The notes under the pieces were generated by a model. That model saw only the letters and a program-made list of their open reading frames with translations. It had not been told where the DNA came from and did not search any database. The translations under genes and the position numbers were made by a program. From Enoplolaimus lenunculus (taxonomy: Eukaryota; Nematoda; Enoplea; Enoplida; Thoracostomopsidae): 64,000 nt of DNA. Each line of letters opens with the position of its first letter. Within the stretch, counting starts at the first letter, position 1. The stretch covers positions 434,001 to 498,000 of the forward strand of contig JASANG010002509.1 of the NCBI GenBank assembly GCA_030248215.1, written 5' to 3'. Shown piece by piece: positions 25,933 through 34,990 of this stretch.

Positions 25933-26133
25933 ATGCAGCATGACGAAATCAACATACAACCGTACATTGGAGCAGCGGCAGGTCTGTTGGATCGTTTATC
26001 AGACAAAAAATCAGCAGTCAGCGATGATAAGCGATACGTAATTAGCGATGACACAAGCGGTGTGGTTGACTTGTTCGGTGATATGCGTCAAGCGGGTTGG
26101 TTGTCACGAAAACGATCTGGTTTATTTCGGTGA
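25933..26133 (+). CDS. Small hypothetical protein, 66 residues
   Basis: A strong acceptor TTTTTCAG ends at 25926, six bases before the ATG, the arrangement seen at other genes in this window. The frame reads MQHDEINIQPYIGAAAGLL at its start and ends WLSRKRSGLFR before a TGA. It is hydrophilic, without a signal peptide, with an acidic middle (DDKRYVISDD) and a basic C-terminus. The codon choice is protein-like and the sequence is not a repeat translation. I do not recognise the family. It could be a complete small gene or one exon of a larger one; no donor-like site overlaps its end. Confidence 0.45.
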   Translation: MQHDEINIQPYIGAAAGLLDRLSDKKSAVSDDKRYVISDDTSGVVDLFGDMRQAGWLSRKRSGLFR

Positions 26134-26471
26134 TATGAAAAAAAAAGAACTGGGTGTTTGAACCAGAAAACACAAATTGAACCCGATAAATTTTAATTGG
26201 AAAATATTCCTTGTCGTCTATGTTTACCAGTTTATTACCAAGTGAATCACGTTACGGTATAATTGAAGTTTAATAGTAAAAACGATGGCAGAAAATGCAA
26301 GAGCCCTTCAATACATAACTCGTGTACTCTTCCCTTTTCGCAGACTTAAGCTTAAGCTTTGGCTTAGGGAGTTTTGGAACGGGCCTATCTAAGCCTATTA
26401 TCCTAAGCCTAATTTTTATCTAACACTAAGCTTGAGCCTACTCCATAGCCTATGCGTGCCTTAACCTTGAC
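26134..26471. repeat. Flank with degenerate TTAGGC-like scraps
   Basis: From about 26340 to 26455 there are scattered AAGCCTA and CTTAGGG units without ends. Nothing else is recognised. Confidence 0.45.
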
Positions 26472-26684
26472 GGCCAATGTAAAGAACAGGGGCGAAACAG
26501 TATTATTAGATTACCCTAATCCTAAGCCTAAGCCTAAGTCTAAGCTTAAACGTAAGAATGAGCATATTCCTAAGCCCAAACCGAAGTCTAAGCCTAAGCC
26601 AAGCAAATATATTAGTCTAAAGCTTAAGATTACACTATTGCAGTCCCAGAGAAAAACTTTCCGCCCCTGATCTTTACATGGGCC
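26472..26684. mobile_element. TTAGGC-core MITE, perfect 8-bp TSD
   Basis: Ends GGCCAATGTAAAGAACAGGG and CGCCCCTGATCTTTACATGGGCC; identical flanks ACCTTGAC at 26464-26471 and 26685-26692. The core is CCTAAGCCTAAGCC units; next to the right end lies the conserved TTAGTCTAAAGCTTAAG block and GTCCCAGAGAAAAACTTTCC. Confidence 0.93.
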
Positions 26685-26935
26685 ACCTTGACTCTAAAAC
26701 TGTAAAAGAGCCCAAGACTAATTGAAAGCATTTTCGGATACAAAATTTAAAGGATTTGAGACAAAAAATTATACGGGTTTCATAAAATCTTTTAAATTCC
26801 AAACGTTATTGTTTCAATTTTTAAGATTTTGAAATTTCAAGTCGTATTAATTCACTGAGTAGAAATGTTTCATACCCAGATTTTTCTAACGCATCTTATT
26901 GCAAAATATTTTTTCAAAGTACTACATATATATAG

Positions 26936-27102
26936 ACACTGCAAAAAAGATGAGTTAGATTGACTCTCTCCGAAATAGGCTCTACGGGACTGCACAAACT
27001 GAGTCAAATTCGACATCGCCCGAGTCAAATTTGACTCACTTTGTGTAGTTCCGTAGAGCGTATGTCGGAGAGAGTCGTTTTGACTCGAAATTTTTTGCAG
27101 TG
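26936..27102. mobile_element. CACTGCAAAAA-type MITE copy
   Basis: Ends CACTGCAAAAAAGATGAGT and TTTTTTGCAGTG with inverted GAGTCAAATTCGAC arms; TA follows the right end. Confidence 0.75.
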
Positions 27103-27499
27103 TAGGCGCAAGAAAAACGTTCCTTGACAAAGGATTTTTTGATGCAGTTGTTTCGGCCTGGGATATGTAAAACTGCTAGTGGGAATAGTGTGGCGTCGCT
27201 TTCTTTCGTCCTTGTCGTTCACGGGCCTTTGTTTTTCGAGAAGGTTTAATCGATTAAGTACAAAAATATTTATGATTACCGCTGCAACATGCCATTCATT
27301 GAAACTGAGTCGAATTTTGCCCGATCCACTGTTTCTTTAACGGTAGTTGAGTTTTGTATAATTCAATCCGAGTGGAGGTCTATCACAAAGTGATGCCCCT
27401 CGTATTGGGAACGTAAGTGCTAGCCCGGCTCTGAGCTGGCACTGTTCTGAGCCATACATCTGCTGTTGCAAATGTTGGCCAAGTCATGAGAACAAAAGC

Positions 27500-27865
27500 C
27501 GAAAGCAAAAAATTAGTCTAAAGCTTAAACTTGCTCTACTGCAGTCCCACAGAAAAACGTTGCGCCCCTAATCTTTACATGGGCCCACCCTGCCATATAT
27601 ATTACACGATTAAAACTTCGGCTTAGACTTCGGCTTAGACCTAATAAAACTCTTGAGCAACGAGGGTTCTAGCTTACGCTTGTTCATAGGTATATATCAG
27701 CCTTGTCCTAAACCTAAGCCTAAGCTTAAATGGAGGCGCGGGTACAAGAATCTCTGAATGTTGTACGAGTTTAACCGAAATATAGATACGTTAATATTTA
27801 CCGCATTTAGATTGTTTGTGTCCCACAGAAAAACGTTCCGCCCCTGATCTTTACATGGGCGCAGC
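27500..27865. repeat. Broken TTAGGC MITE pieces
   Basis: At 27508-27590 lies a right half (TTAGTCTAAAGCTTAAAC through GCCCCTAATCTTTACATGGGCC). At 27600-27740 there are decayed GCTTAGAC/CCTAAGCC units, and at 27822-27864 another isolated right end with CACAGAAAAACGTTCCGCCC. Several insertions appear to have been broken or nested. Confidence 0.65.
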
Positions 27866-28193
27866 GTTCAACCTGAGGTGAAAAATACCGCAGCCGGAAC
27901 CGGAGGTCAACGAAACTTGCCCGAGCCGGAGCCGGAGGTGAGGCGAAATTAGGCAGTAAAAAGGATGGTTAATTAGTTAATGTTAGCCAGTACCTGCAAT
28001 ATGTCGTTAAAGTTGTTTGGTAAAATTGCGACAAAAGTAAAACAAAATGCGCTAAACAGATTAATTTTGCAAAATTATGCAAAATTTTACTACCGAAATT
28101 CGAGGAACGTCCGGCAAAAATTCTACCGGAGACGGAGTCGGAGCCGGAGGCCGATTTTCTACCGGAGCCGGAAGCAGACCTTCGGTTGTACCA
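27866..28193. mobile_element. CTCCGG-arm hAT-like MITE
   Basis: It begins near CAGCGTTCAACCTGAGGTG and ends CGGTTGTACCATG, with CCGGAGCCGGAG arms and an interior that is the inverse of the 11371 copy (TTAATTAGTTAATG, GCGCTAAACAG). It abuts the broken TTAGGC end at 27864, suggesting insertion into it. Confidence 0.7.
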
Positions 28194-29719
28194 TGATATA
28201 TGGTAAGTCTACAAGAGCACACCCAGATGCTTTCAAACCAAAAAAAAATGCAAAAAACGTTGCCAGTTGGTAAAAGATGGCAAACATTAATACCTGAAAC
28301 CAATATTTGATACTAAATATGTGATAACGGCCGTGCCGCAATAAATTGCACATTCGTACACACCAGTCTTTTGGTTATATCGTAAAGTCTCTGGACCAAT
28401 TTTATACGCAAACGAGTGTCGCTTGTTTGCCTTTATAAAAGTTATCAAAACCCCCGAACGCTAATAGGCATAACAGGAATCATTGTGAGGCAACCAACAT
28501 TTTTCAAACGCCAAAAAACCAGCATCTGCGCGGGTTGCGTTTTTCAACCCTCTCACTGAAACAACCTGTGGGTGCCTCTACGATGTGACCACGCGTTGAG
28601 TGTTCCCAGCGAGCGTACCAGGAGCCTGATGTAAAAAAATCATTGCCACAAAAGATACGTCTTATAACCCATAACCGATACCGTTTAATTTATTTGCTTT
28701 AATGTTCATTTTCACTTAAACATTTTTATATTTGTTTGTGTACAGGCATTATTTATAATTTGAAAGCCGCTAACTCTCTATACCTTCACCACTTTAAGCA
28801 GGGGTATAACTTGGCGGAACGCTTTTAAAAACAGCTGTATCTTAAAACATCTTCTCGCGTTTTTTGGGGTGTCAAAAGACACCGGTCGTACTTTGTGTTC
28901 GAATATTTTGCAGTCTTTTTTGATTTGGTGTGACGCTCTTAGAAGGAAAAATACTACTACAATGCTTTGTTTCCTGGTTTATTTAAGTCAAATCGACTAA
29001 TTTTCACTAAATATTACTAGCCATTTATAGGTTCTGACCAGTTTCACCGTTTGCATTGAATTGTATGGCACAATAGTAAGGTCCCCTTACAAATTATTAA
29101 AATTACGTTCGCTTTCTGGCTCATTCCGCTCGCAAGGTTTGTTTCACCGTTATCGCGGCCTCAGCGCTTGTGGCCGTGATTCAACGTTTTGTTGCATAAA
29201 ACCAGTCAACGGAAGGTTCGCGATGCGATTCAGTGTAATGCAACTTCCACAATAACATGCGTATACCAGGTGACTTTTGACGGGGTAGTGTCATGGACGC
29301 TGAAGGCAAAAAAGCTTCAGTATGCTGAACACTGAAGTCAAAAAGCTTCAATTTGGAAAATTTCCATGTGCAGACAGTTGGGTACCGCGCTGGTTCCATA
29401 AATAGCGTCGTTCATTTTGTTGAAATTCAGCAATCGGTTACGGACTTAGCATCACTGAAACTGTTATTGGTTGAAGACCTAAGTAGTCGTTGGTTACAAT
29501 TGATTCGTTTATAGAGGTCAAACCCCTATAGGTATTTTTGTCCAGGGTTTTTATAAGGATTCTTTTGACATTTCTATTGTACGTGACTTTCACAAGCCTC
29601 GTTACGCCCTGACTGTAGAGAACTTTATCTGCAAATACCCCAACCGCTTCAGTGCGTGCAATTATGCATTTAACTTCAATTTTACAAGTGTTAGTTATAG
29701 CACGATTTTCCGCGCCCTA
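28194..29719. other. No gene recognised
   Basis: No supported exon. A fragment at about 28535-28630 (GCGCGGGTTGCGTTTTTCAA and following) matches part of the ACAAGAGTG element at 29755. The remainder is AT-rich. Confidence 0.45.
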
Positions 29720-30268
29720 CACTGCAAAAAATGGTGAGTCAAACCAAGTGTGGATGATCACTCTTTATAACAAGAGTGAACAACTGGGTACATTCTGTGT
29801 ATTAAAGAATGTACCCGGCACGCGTTGCGTTTTTGGTATACCCCACCTTGTTTACGGGGGGTCTTTATGCAGTTTTATATCGTAGTAAAGGAGGAAATTG
29901 TAACCCCCCTTGTTTAAAGGGGGGGTAGGTGTACTGAAACATACTGTTAATCTCTTGCTTAAACCCCCCTGATTGAGGGGGGTCGAACAAAAATGCAACG
30001 CGTGCTGGTACATTCTTTAATACACAGAATGTACCCAGCTGCACACTCTTGTTATAAAAAGTGATCATTCACTCTTGGTCAAACTGACTTTCTCCGAAAT
30101 GGACTCTACAGGACTACACAAACTGCGTCAAATTCGACTCCGTCAGAATCAAGTTCGACTCACTGAGTCGCACGTTTGACGCTAGCGGAGTCGAATTTGA
30201 CTCAGCATGCGTTGCCACGCAAAGCCTATTTCGGAGTGAGTCAATTTAACTCACCACTTTTTGCAGTG
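29720..30268. mobile_element. CACTGCAAAAA-type MITE with a nested inverted-repeat element
   Basis: The outer ends are CACTGCAAAAAATGGTGAGT and CACTTTTTGCAGTG. Between them, at about 29755-30065, lies a different inverted-repeat element: GATCACTCTTTATAACAAG with GGTACATTCTGTGTATTAAA on the left, and the inverse on the right. The same inner element occurs alone and more decayed at about 10018-10345. Confidence 0.75.
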
Positions 30269-30527
30269 CATTGCGTTCATCGTGTCTAAACCGTGCTTAA
30301 ATATTGCTCTTAACTGTATGAGCCGTATTACAAGTGTTGTTCATTAAATATATATATATATTCAGAATTGTAACCATTTTGTCGTAATCTGCAATTATAC
30401 TAAAAAATCAAATTCTTTAGTGAAAATTCCTAAGTAATTTTTATGTTTTGCTATTTGAGTAAAATTTAAATCACCAACAAAACCGCTTAAATAATGTTAC
30501 CACAGCCCAATTCACGACAGATTTAAG

Positions 30528-30680
30528 GGCCCATGTAAAGATCAGGGGCGGAACGTTTTTCTGTGGGACTAGAATAGAGTAAGCTTAAGCTTTAGACTAA
30601 TTTTTGGCTTGGCTTAGGTTTAGGTTTAGGCTTAGGAATATGTTCATAATACTGTTCCGCCCCTGTTCTTTACACTGGCC
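30528..30680. mobile_element. TTAGGC-core MITE, perfect 8-bp TSD, 153 bp
   Basis: The shortest intact copy. Ends GGCCCATGTAAAGATCAGGG and CGCCCCTGTTCTTTACACTGGCC; identical flanks GATTTAAG at 30520-30527 and 30681-30688. The core holds only a handful of TTAGG(C/T) units. Confidence 0.93.
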
Positions 30681-30955
30681 GATTTAAGGTTGTTATGCTT
30701 GAAAAAATGATGCGATTGTTTATCGAAAAACTTTTTTTTTGAGTTTTTTAACTCAACCACTTTTAACCACTTGATAAATGGATGAATTTTATTTTGCGAA
30801 CATTGCACGCCGTGGTGGTTAGTCACAGTAGTTCTAGCAGACCACGTTTTGAAACTTTTCATATCAAAGGAATCCAGAGACAAAATATATATACCATAAC
30901 CACGGTATGAACGGATTGTAAAAATATAAGGGAAACGGGAATGGATTAAATAAAT

Positions 30956-31106
30956 GGCCAATGTAAAGATCAAGAGCGGAACGTTTTTCTGTGGGACTGC
31001 AATAGAGTATGCTTAAGCATTAGACTATTTTTTTGCTTGTCTTTAAGGCTTAGGTTTAGGCTTAGAGAATATGCTTACTGTTCCGCCCCTGTTCTTTACA
31101 TTGGCC
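30956..31106. mobile_element. TTAGGC-core MITE
   Basis: Ends GGCCAATGTAAAGATCAAGA and CGCCCCTGTTCTTTACATTGGCC. Flanks AAATAAAT and ATATAAAG match at six of eight positions. The core is nearly gone. Confidence 0.88.
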
Positions 31107-31641
31107 ATATAAAGGATAAAATTTTGGCCAATGTCACTTTTAGCAGCGTAAACGGTATTATAAAAGCACGTTCGTAAACCAAAACGTAAGCCCAAGCCTA
31201 TGCGAAAATTTTGCCTAAAATATAAGCTTATACCTACTTCTGGAATCCCACAGAAAACGGAAGGCACTCGTCTCAAAGTAAACGTGAATCACAGTTTCAA
31301 AAACATTTAAATTTTCTGTAAATACAACTCAGGCATGAAAATATTCACGAAGTTTTCTAAATTTTTAAGCAAATAATCATTTTTTAAGATTTAGATTAAT
31401 TTCGTCATTTTTATTTTATATCGCACAATTGCGGCACATCTGTCATCAAAAATGACACGATTTTCCGTTTGACCTAGAACTAATTCCCGGTATATGAATG
31501 ACGTTTATTTCCGGTATTTCTTTAACAAAAACGGATACGGACATCAATCTTTACTGGAAACAAATATCCGGTTACATGCTGGTGCCATGCAAACTTTCCT
31601 GAAATTGTCACTATGTAACATTTTGTATGGCTATCATTTTT
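31107..31641. other. Upstream interval of the first array gene; decayed repeats
   Basis: A decayed TTAGGC-type interior (CGTAAGCCCAAGCC, CCCACAGAAAACGG) lies at about 31185-31262. A short TACATTGGCC-like join and a CCGGT scrap at about 31485-31575 are also repeat-derived. No exon supported. Confidence 0.45.
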
Positions 31642-31670
31642 AGGCAATAGTATAGTATAGGCTATTAGCT

Positions 31671-32093
31671 ATGTCATTAGATCGTTATTATTCAGCGATG
31701 GACTTAATGCGTGAACAATATCCAGATTTAGCAGTCCTTCAAGAACCGCCAGTTCACGTTCCCTATCGATCAGTAGATCCAGTTCGCTATCATCGAATGA
31801 CACCTGGCTTTGAAGCGACCCGCCTGCATCATAACGTCTCGCTTTGCCGAGGACTTCGAGGCCACGATTTTGCATACCTGCGTCGGTATCAACCGCATCG
31901 AGTCAGAGCCCTGGTAACCGTTCCGAGCCATGGATTTTTCAGCTGGGGTGTCCGCCGACCTGTTCAAAGTCCGTACGAGAAGCAAACTTCACAGATGTTT
32001 CGTGCAATGACACTACACGTTGCAGGCCTGGTCTCGGATGCCGAATTTCATCGCTACTGGACGACAGGATCCGGTGGAAGTACGATTTATTAA
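31671..32093 (+). CDS. Array gene 1: hypothetical basic protein, 140 residues
   Basis: A TTTTTAG acceptor ends 27 bases before the ATG. The protein starts MSLDRYYSAMDLMREQYPDL and has no signal peptide. It is the least tyrosine-rich of the array, but its C-terminal segment (PYEKQTSQMFRAMTLHVAGL, then ten residues, then YW) aligns with the C-terminus of array gene 4, where A, T, GL and the final YW coincide. This places it as a diverged member. A donor-like CAG/GTAAAAAG lies nine bases after the stop, so the transcript may have a 3'UTR intron or another isoform. I do not recognise a named family. Confidence 0.65.
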   Translation: MSLDRYYSAMDLMREQYPDLAVLQEPPVHVPYRSVDPVRYHRMTPGFEATRLHHNVSLCRGLRGHDFAYLRRYQPHRVRALVTVPSHGFFSWGVRRPVQSPYEKQTSQMFRAMTLHVAGLVSDAEFHRYWTTGSGGSTIY

Positions 32094-32270
32094 TGCAGCA
32101 GGTAAAAAGGTTTTTGTTCCCTGATTTATTTATCCTATGTAATCTGTTGGTTTGTGTTCTATAGAACGGTCATTTTGTTTTCGGTATTCAAACAGTTTGT
32201 TCAATATTTGGTTGCGATACATTTTGGCAAAACTCGTTTTAAAATACTGAATAGCGAAGTTATAGGTCAT

Positions 32271-32478
32271 GGCGTTTGTAAAGAACAGGGGCGGAACGTT
32301 TTTCTGTGGGACTAGAATATAGTAAGCTTAAGGTTTAGACTAGTTTTTTGCCTGGCTTAGGCTTAGGCTTAGGCTTAGGAATATGCCCATTCCTACGCTT
32401 AGGCTTAGGCTTAGGATTAGACTTAAGCTTAAGCTTTATGGTAATAATACTGTTCCGCCCCTGTTCTTTACATTGGCC
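32271..32478. mobile_element. TTAGGC-core MITE
   Basis: Ends GGCGTTTGTAAAGAACAGGG and CGCCCCTGTTCTTTACATTGGCC. Flanks TAGGTCAT and CAGGTCAT form an 8-bp duplication with one mismatch. It lies 178 bases after array gene 1. Confidence 0.9.
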
Positions 32479-32770
32479 CAGGTCATTGTCAAGCTTTGAT
32501 GAAGTAGGCAAGTTTGTTGTCGTGCTACAATGGTAAAAATGCTGGCTGTGACGGATGAGTTAAAAATGGATCGCAGAAAGGTATCCCTTAAAAGCCGTCT
32601 TAAAAATAGCAAACTTCAGCATGTGTGAGGAAATAAAAATGTATTCAGTAAAGTTAAACTTTCTTATTTTATTAATATTAATGAAAAGAAAGTTTCATTT
32701 TATGAAATGCTGGATTGAGTCTAAAAATAGTTTTATGGCACGCCCTCTTTACAACTGTGGCAAACAAATT

Positions 32771-33387
32771 GGGTCTTTTCCGTTATCCCGCGGCAGCCCG
32801 CGTTTGCCCAAAAAATGGTTCGATTTTGAAAATTTTTTGCATATTTGATCTTCTCATGACATCTCCTGATCATTCCACGGCTAAATTTGAGTTTTTGAAA
32901 AATTCGATTTTAAGGTCTCAAAATCCCCTTTTGGGACCCAAAAAATTTTTTGTCGAAAAGTTGGACAAATTATACAGTATTCGATGCAGCGTGTGGAGCT
33001 GAGTCTAATGGTGTTAAATTGTTTGCCATCAGACGATTGGTTAACGGGTTATTGTCAAATAACTTAGTTGGCGCGCTCGATTCTGGTCGGCGTCAAATCA
33101 ATTATTTAACCATCATTCGTTAACCAATCGTCTGATGGCAAACAATTTTAAACCATTAGACTCAGTTTCGTAAGCTGCACCGAATAGTATATAATTTGAC
33201 CATCTTTTGGACAACATTTTTGGATCTCTCGGTGTCCTTGGGTCCTTACAAAATCGAATCTTTCAAAAATTTTAAATATAGACGTGAAACGATCAGTGGA
33301 AGTCACGAAAAGATCAAATATGCAAAAAATTTCAAAAAAGAACTATTTTTTGGCAAACGCGGGCTGGGGGGATATCGGAAAAGACCC
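32771..33387. mobile_element. Full-length palindromic (foldback) element with perfect 8-bp TSD
   Basis: The two halves of this 617-bp element are imperfect inverse copies of each other throughout: GGGTCTTTTCC ... GGAAAAGACCC at the ends, CAGCCCGCGTTTGCC inside, then GATTCGATTTT and GTTTGCCATCAGACGATTGG toward the centre near 33080. Identical flanks AACAAATT (32763-32770 and 33388-33395) mark the insertion. No coding capacity. A decayed partial copy lies at about 56985-57240. Confidence 0.9.
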
Positions 33388-33816
33388 AACAAATTTTTAC
33401 CATTAATCTACTATGAGTGATTTATTTCTTAATGAATATAATAACAATGGCAGCATTCTTACGAACGCAAATAATTGTAAATACGAACATTGTCGAAAAT
33501 CAGGTATAAAACTTGTCACAGATTTTTGTAAATATACTAAGTTCTGATTAGTCGTGTACGTTTTTGCAGCAAGAACTTGCAGCTACAATTGAGGTAAACA
33601 AAGTCTTTTAAACAATCTTTAACTGAAAATCATTCACTTTTAGAAAAAACAAATTAATTATATTTTGCTCATTTGAACATTGTTGCCAGTCGCTTGAATT
33701 TTAGTGAATCTGGGTTCTGACTGATCAACTTTTAAAACATTGCTGCTGATCGATTTTTGAAATACGAATTTTTGAATTTATGCAAAAATTATGAACTCAG
33801 TTTATATATTAAGTTT
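33388..33816. other. No gene recognised
   Basis: AT-rich DNA without supported features. Confidence 0.45.
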
Positions 33817-34019
33817 GGCTAATGTTACTTTAAGAGGCGTAACAGTTGATTAAGTGTATTCCTAAGCCTAAGCCTAAGCCTAAACATTGCAAAAATGAAT
33901 TCATAAGCCTATGCCTAAGCCTAAGCCTATGCTTAAGCAAAGAAATGTAATCTGGAATCTAAACCTACTCATTTATGGACCCACCAGAAACCTGAACGTC
34001 CCTTAAAGTAACATGGGCC
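33817..34019. mobile_element. TTAGGC-core MITE, GTTACTTT-end subfamily
   Basis: Ends GGCTAATGTTACTTTAAGAG and CGTCCCTTAAAGTAACATGGGCC. Flanks TTAAGTTT and TCAATTTT match at six of eight positions. Core blocks of CCTAAGCC are split by CATTGCAAAAATG, as in the other copies of this subfamily. Confidence 0.87.
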
Positions 34020-34692
34020 TCAATTTTTTTTATATTTACCAGTCCACTGTAAAAGTGATTGGACCAGTTTGCTACTCTACTGACCGGTAAAAATATTTTA
34101 AATAATTGACAGCTTTTGCAAGTTGAGAAATTTCGAGTAAAGCCTTCTTCACATGCTAACGTTTCCTACAGTTGAATTAATTATAAATTTTATTCCAAAA
34201 TTTAGAATATAAACGATATTTCATTTTGAATAGCTACAGCTGCAAGTTACTCGCGCAAGTTACAGCGGTAAGTTAGTTCTCGCTACTAAAACTTGCACGA
34301 GTAAGCAGAGCATAGCTGCAACAAGCTAAATGACTGAAAGCTCTGTCTTCTCTTTAAAATAGTAATTTAGAAAAACCACACGAATTTTTAACCAAAAATC
34401 GTTAAAATTAAAACTTCAAACACTTGTCAATAAAACACTTGAATTACAAGCTGTCTATTTTTTGCTTCATAAATTGGGAGTTAATTTTTCTCAGACTCAA
34501 ACACATGCCGCCTATGCGACTATGTGATCTACTTAATAACTTGTCTTTGTAAGCCAACAACAATTGAAATTAGTCTAATTTAACTTTTATTTAAAATTTG
34601 TACGTTGTATAATCATTTATTTTAGGCTACTTGGTTTGGTTTGATCATGTCGTGTTTCACTCATCGCCAAAAGCAAAGACTATGAAGATTTG
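34020..34692. repeat. CTTGCACGAG/CAGCTGCAAGTT repeat and AT-rich flank
   Basis: At about 34235-34335 the sequence contains AGCTACAGCTGCAAGTTACT and AAACTTGCACGAG, a theme that recurs in a longer form at 47205-47495. No exon is supported. Confidence 0.45.
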
Positions 34693-34990
34693 GGCCCATG
34701 TGTAGAACACGACTGGACCGTTTTCCTGCGACGCTCTAATACAGTCAATTTAAGCTTTAGACTAATTTTTTGCTTAGCCTTAGGCCTAGGCTTAGGCTTA
34801 GGAATAGGCTCATCCATACGCTTAGGCTTAGGCTTAAGCTTAAGCTTAGGAAAAGGCTCATCTTTACGCTTAGGCTTAGGCGTAGGCTTAAAAATAGGAT
34901 CATCCTTACGCTTAGGCTTAGGCATAGGCTTACGCTTAGGCTTAGGAATATGCTTATACTACTGTTCCGGCCTTGTTCTATACATTGGCC
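34693..34990. mobile_element. TTAGGC-core MITE, perfect 8-bp TSD
   Basis: Ends GGCCCATGTGTAGAACACGA and GTTCCGGCCTTGTTCTATACATTGGCC; identical flanks AAGATTTG (34685-34692 and 34991-34998). The core is long and built of a higher-order unit: (GGCTTA)n followed by an AATAGGCTCATCCTTACGC-type spacer, repeated several times. Confidence 0.93.

Noticed and set aside
33196-33420. Frames inside the palindromic element at 32771-33387
   Set aside because: They are the two strands of a foldback repeat and not a transposase.
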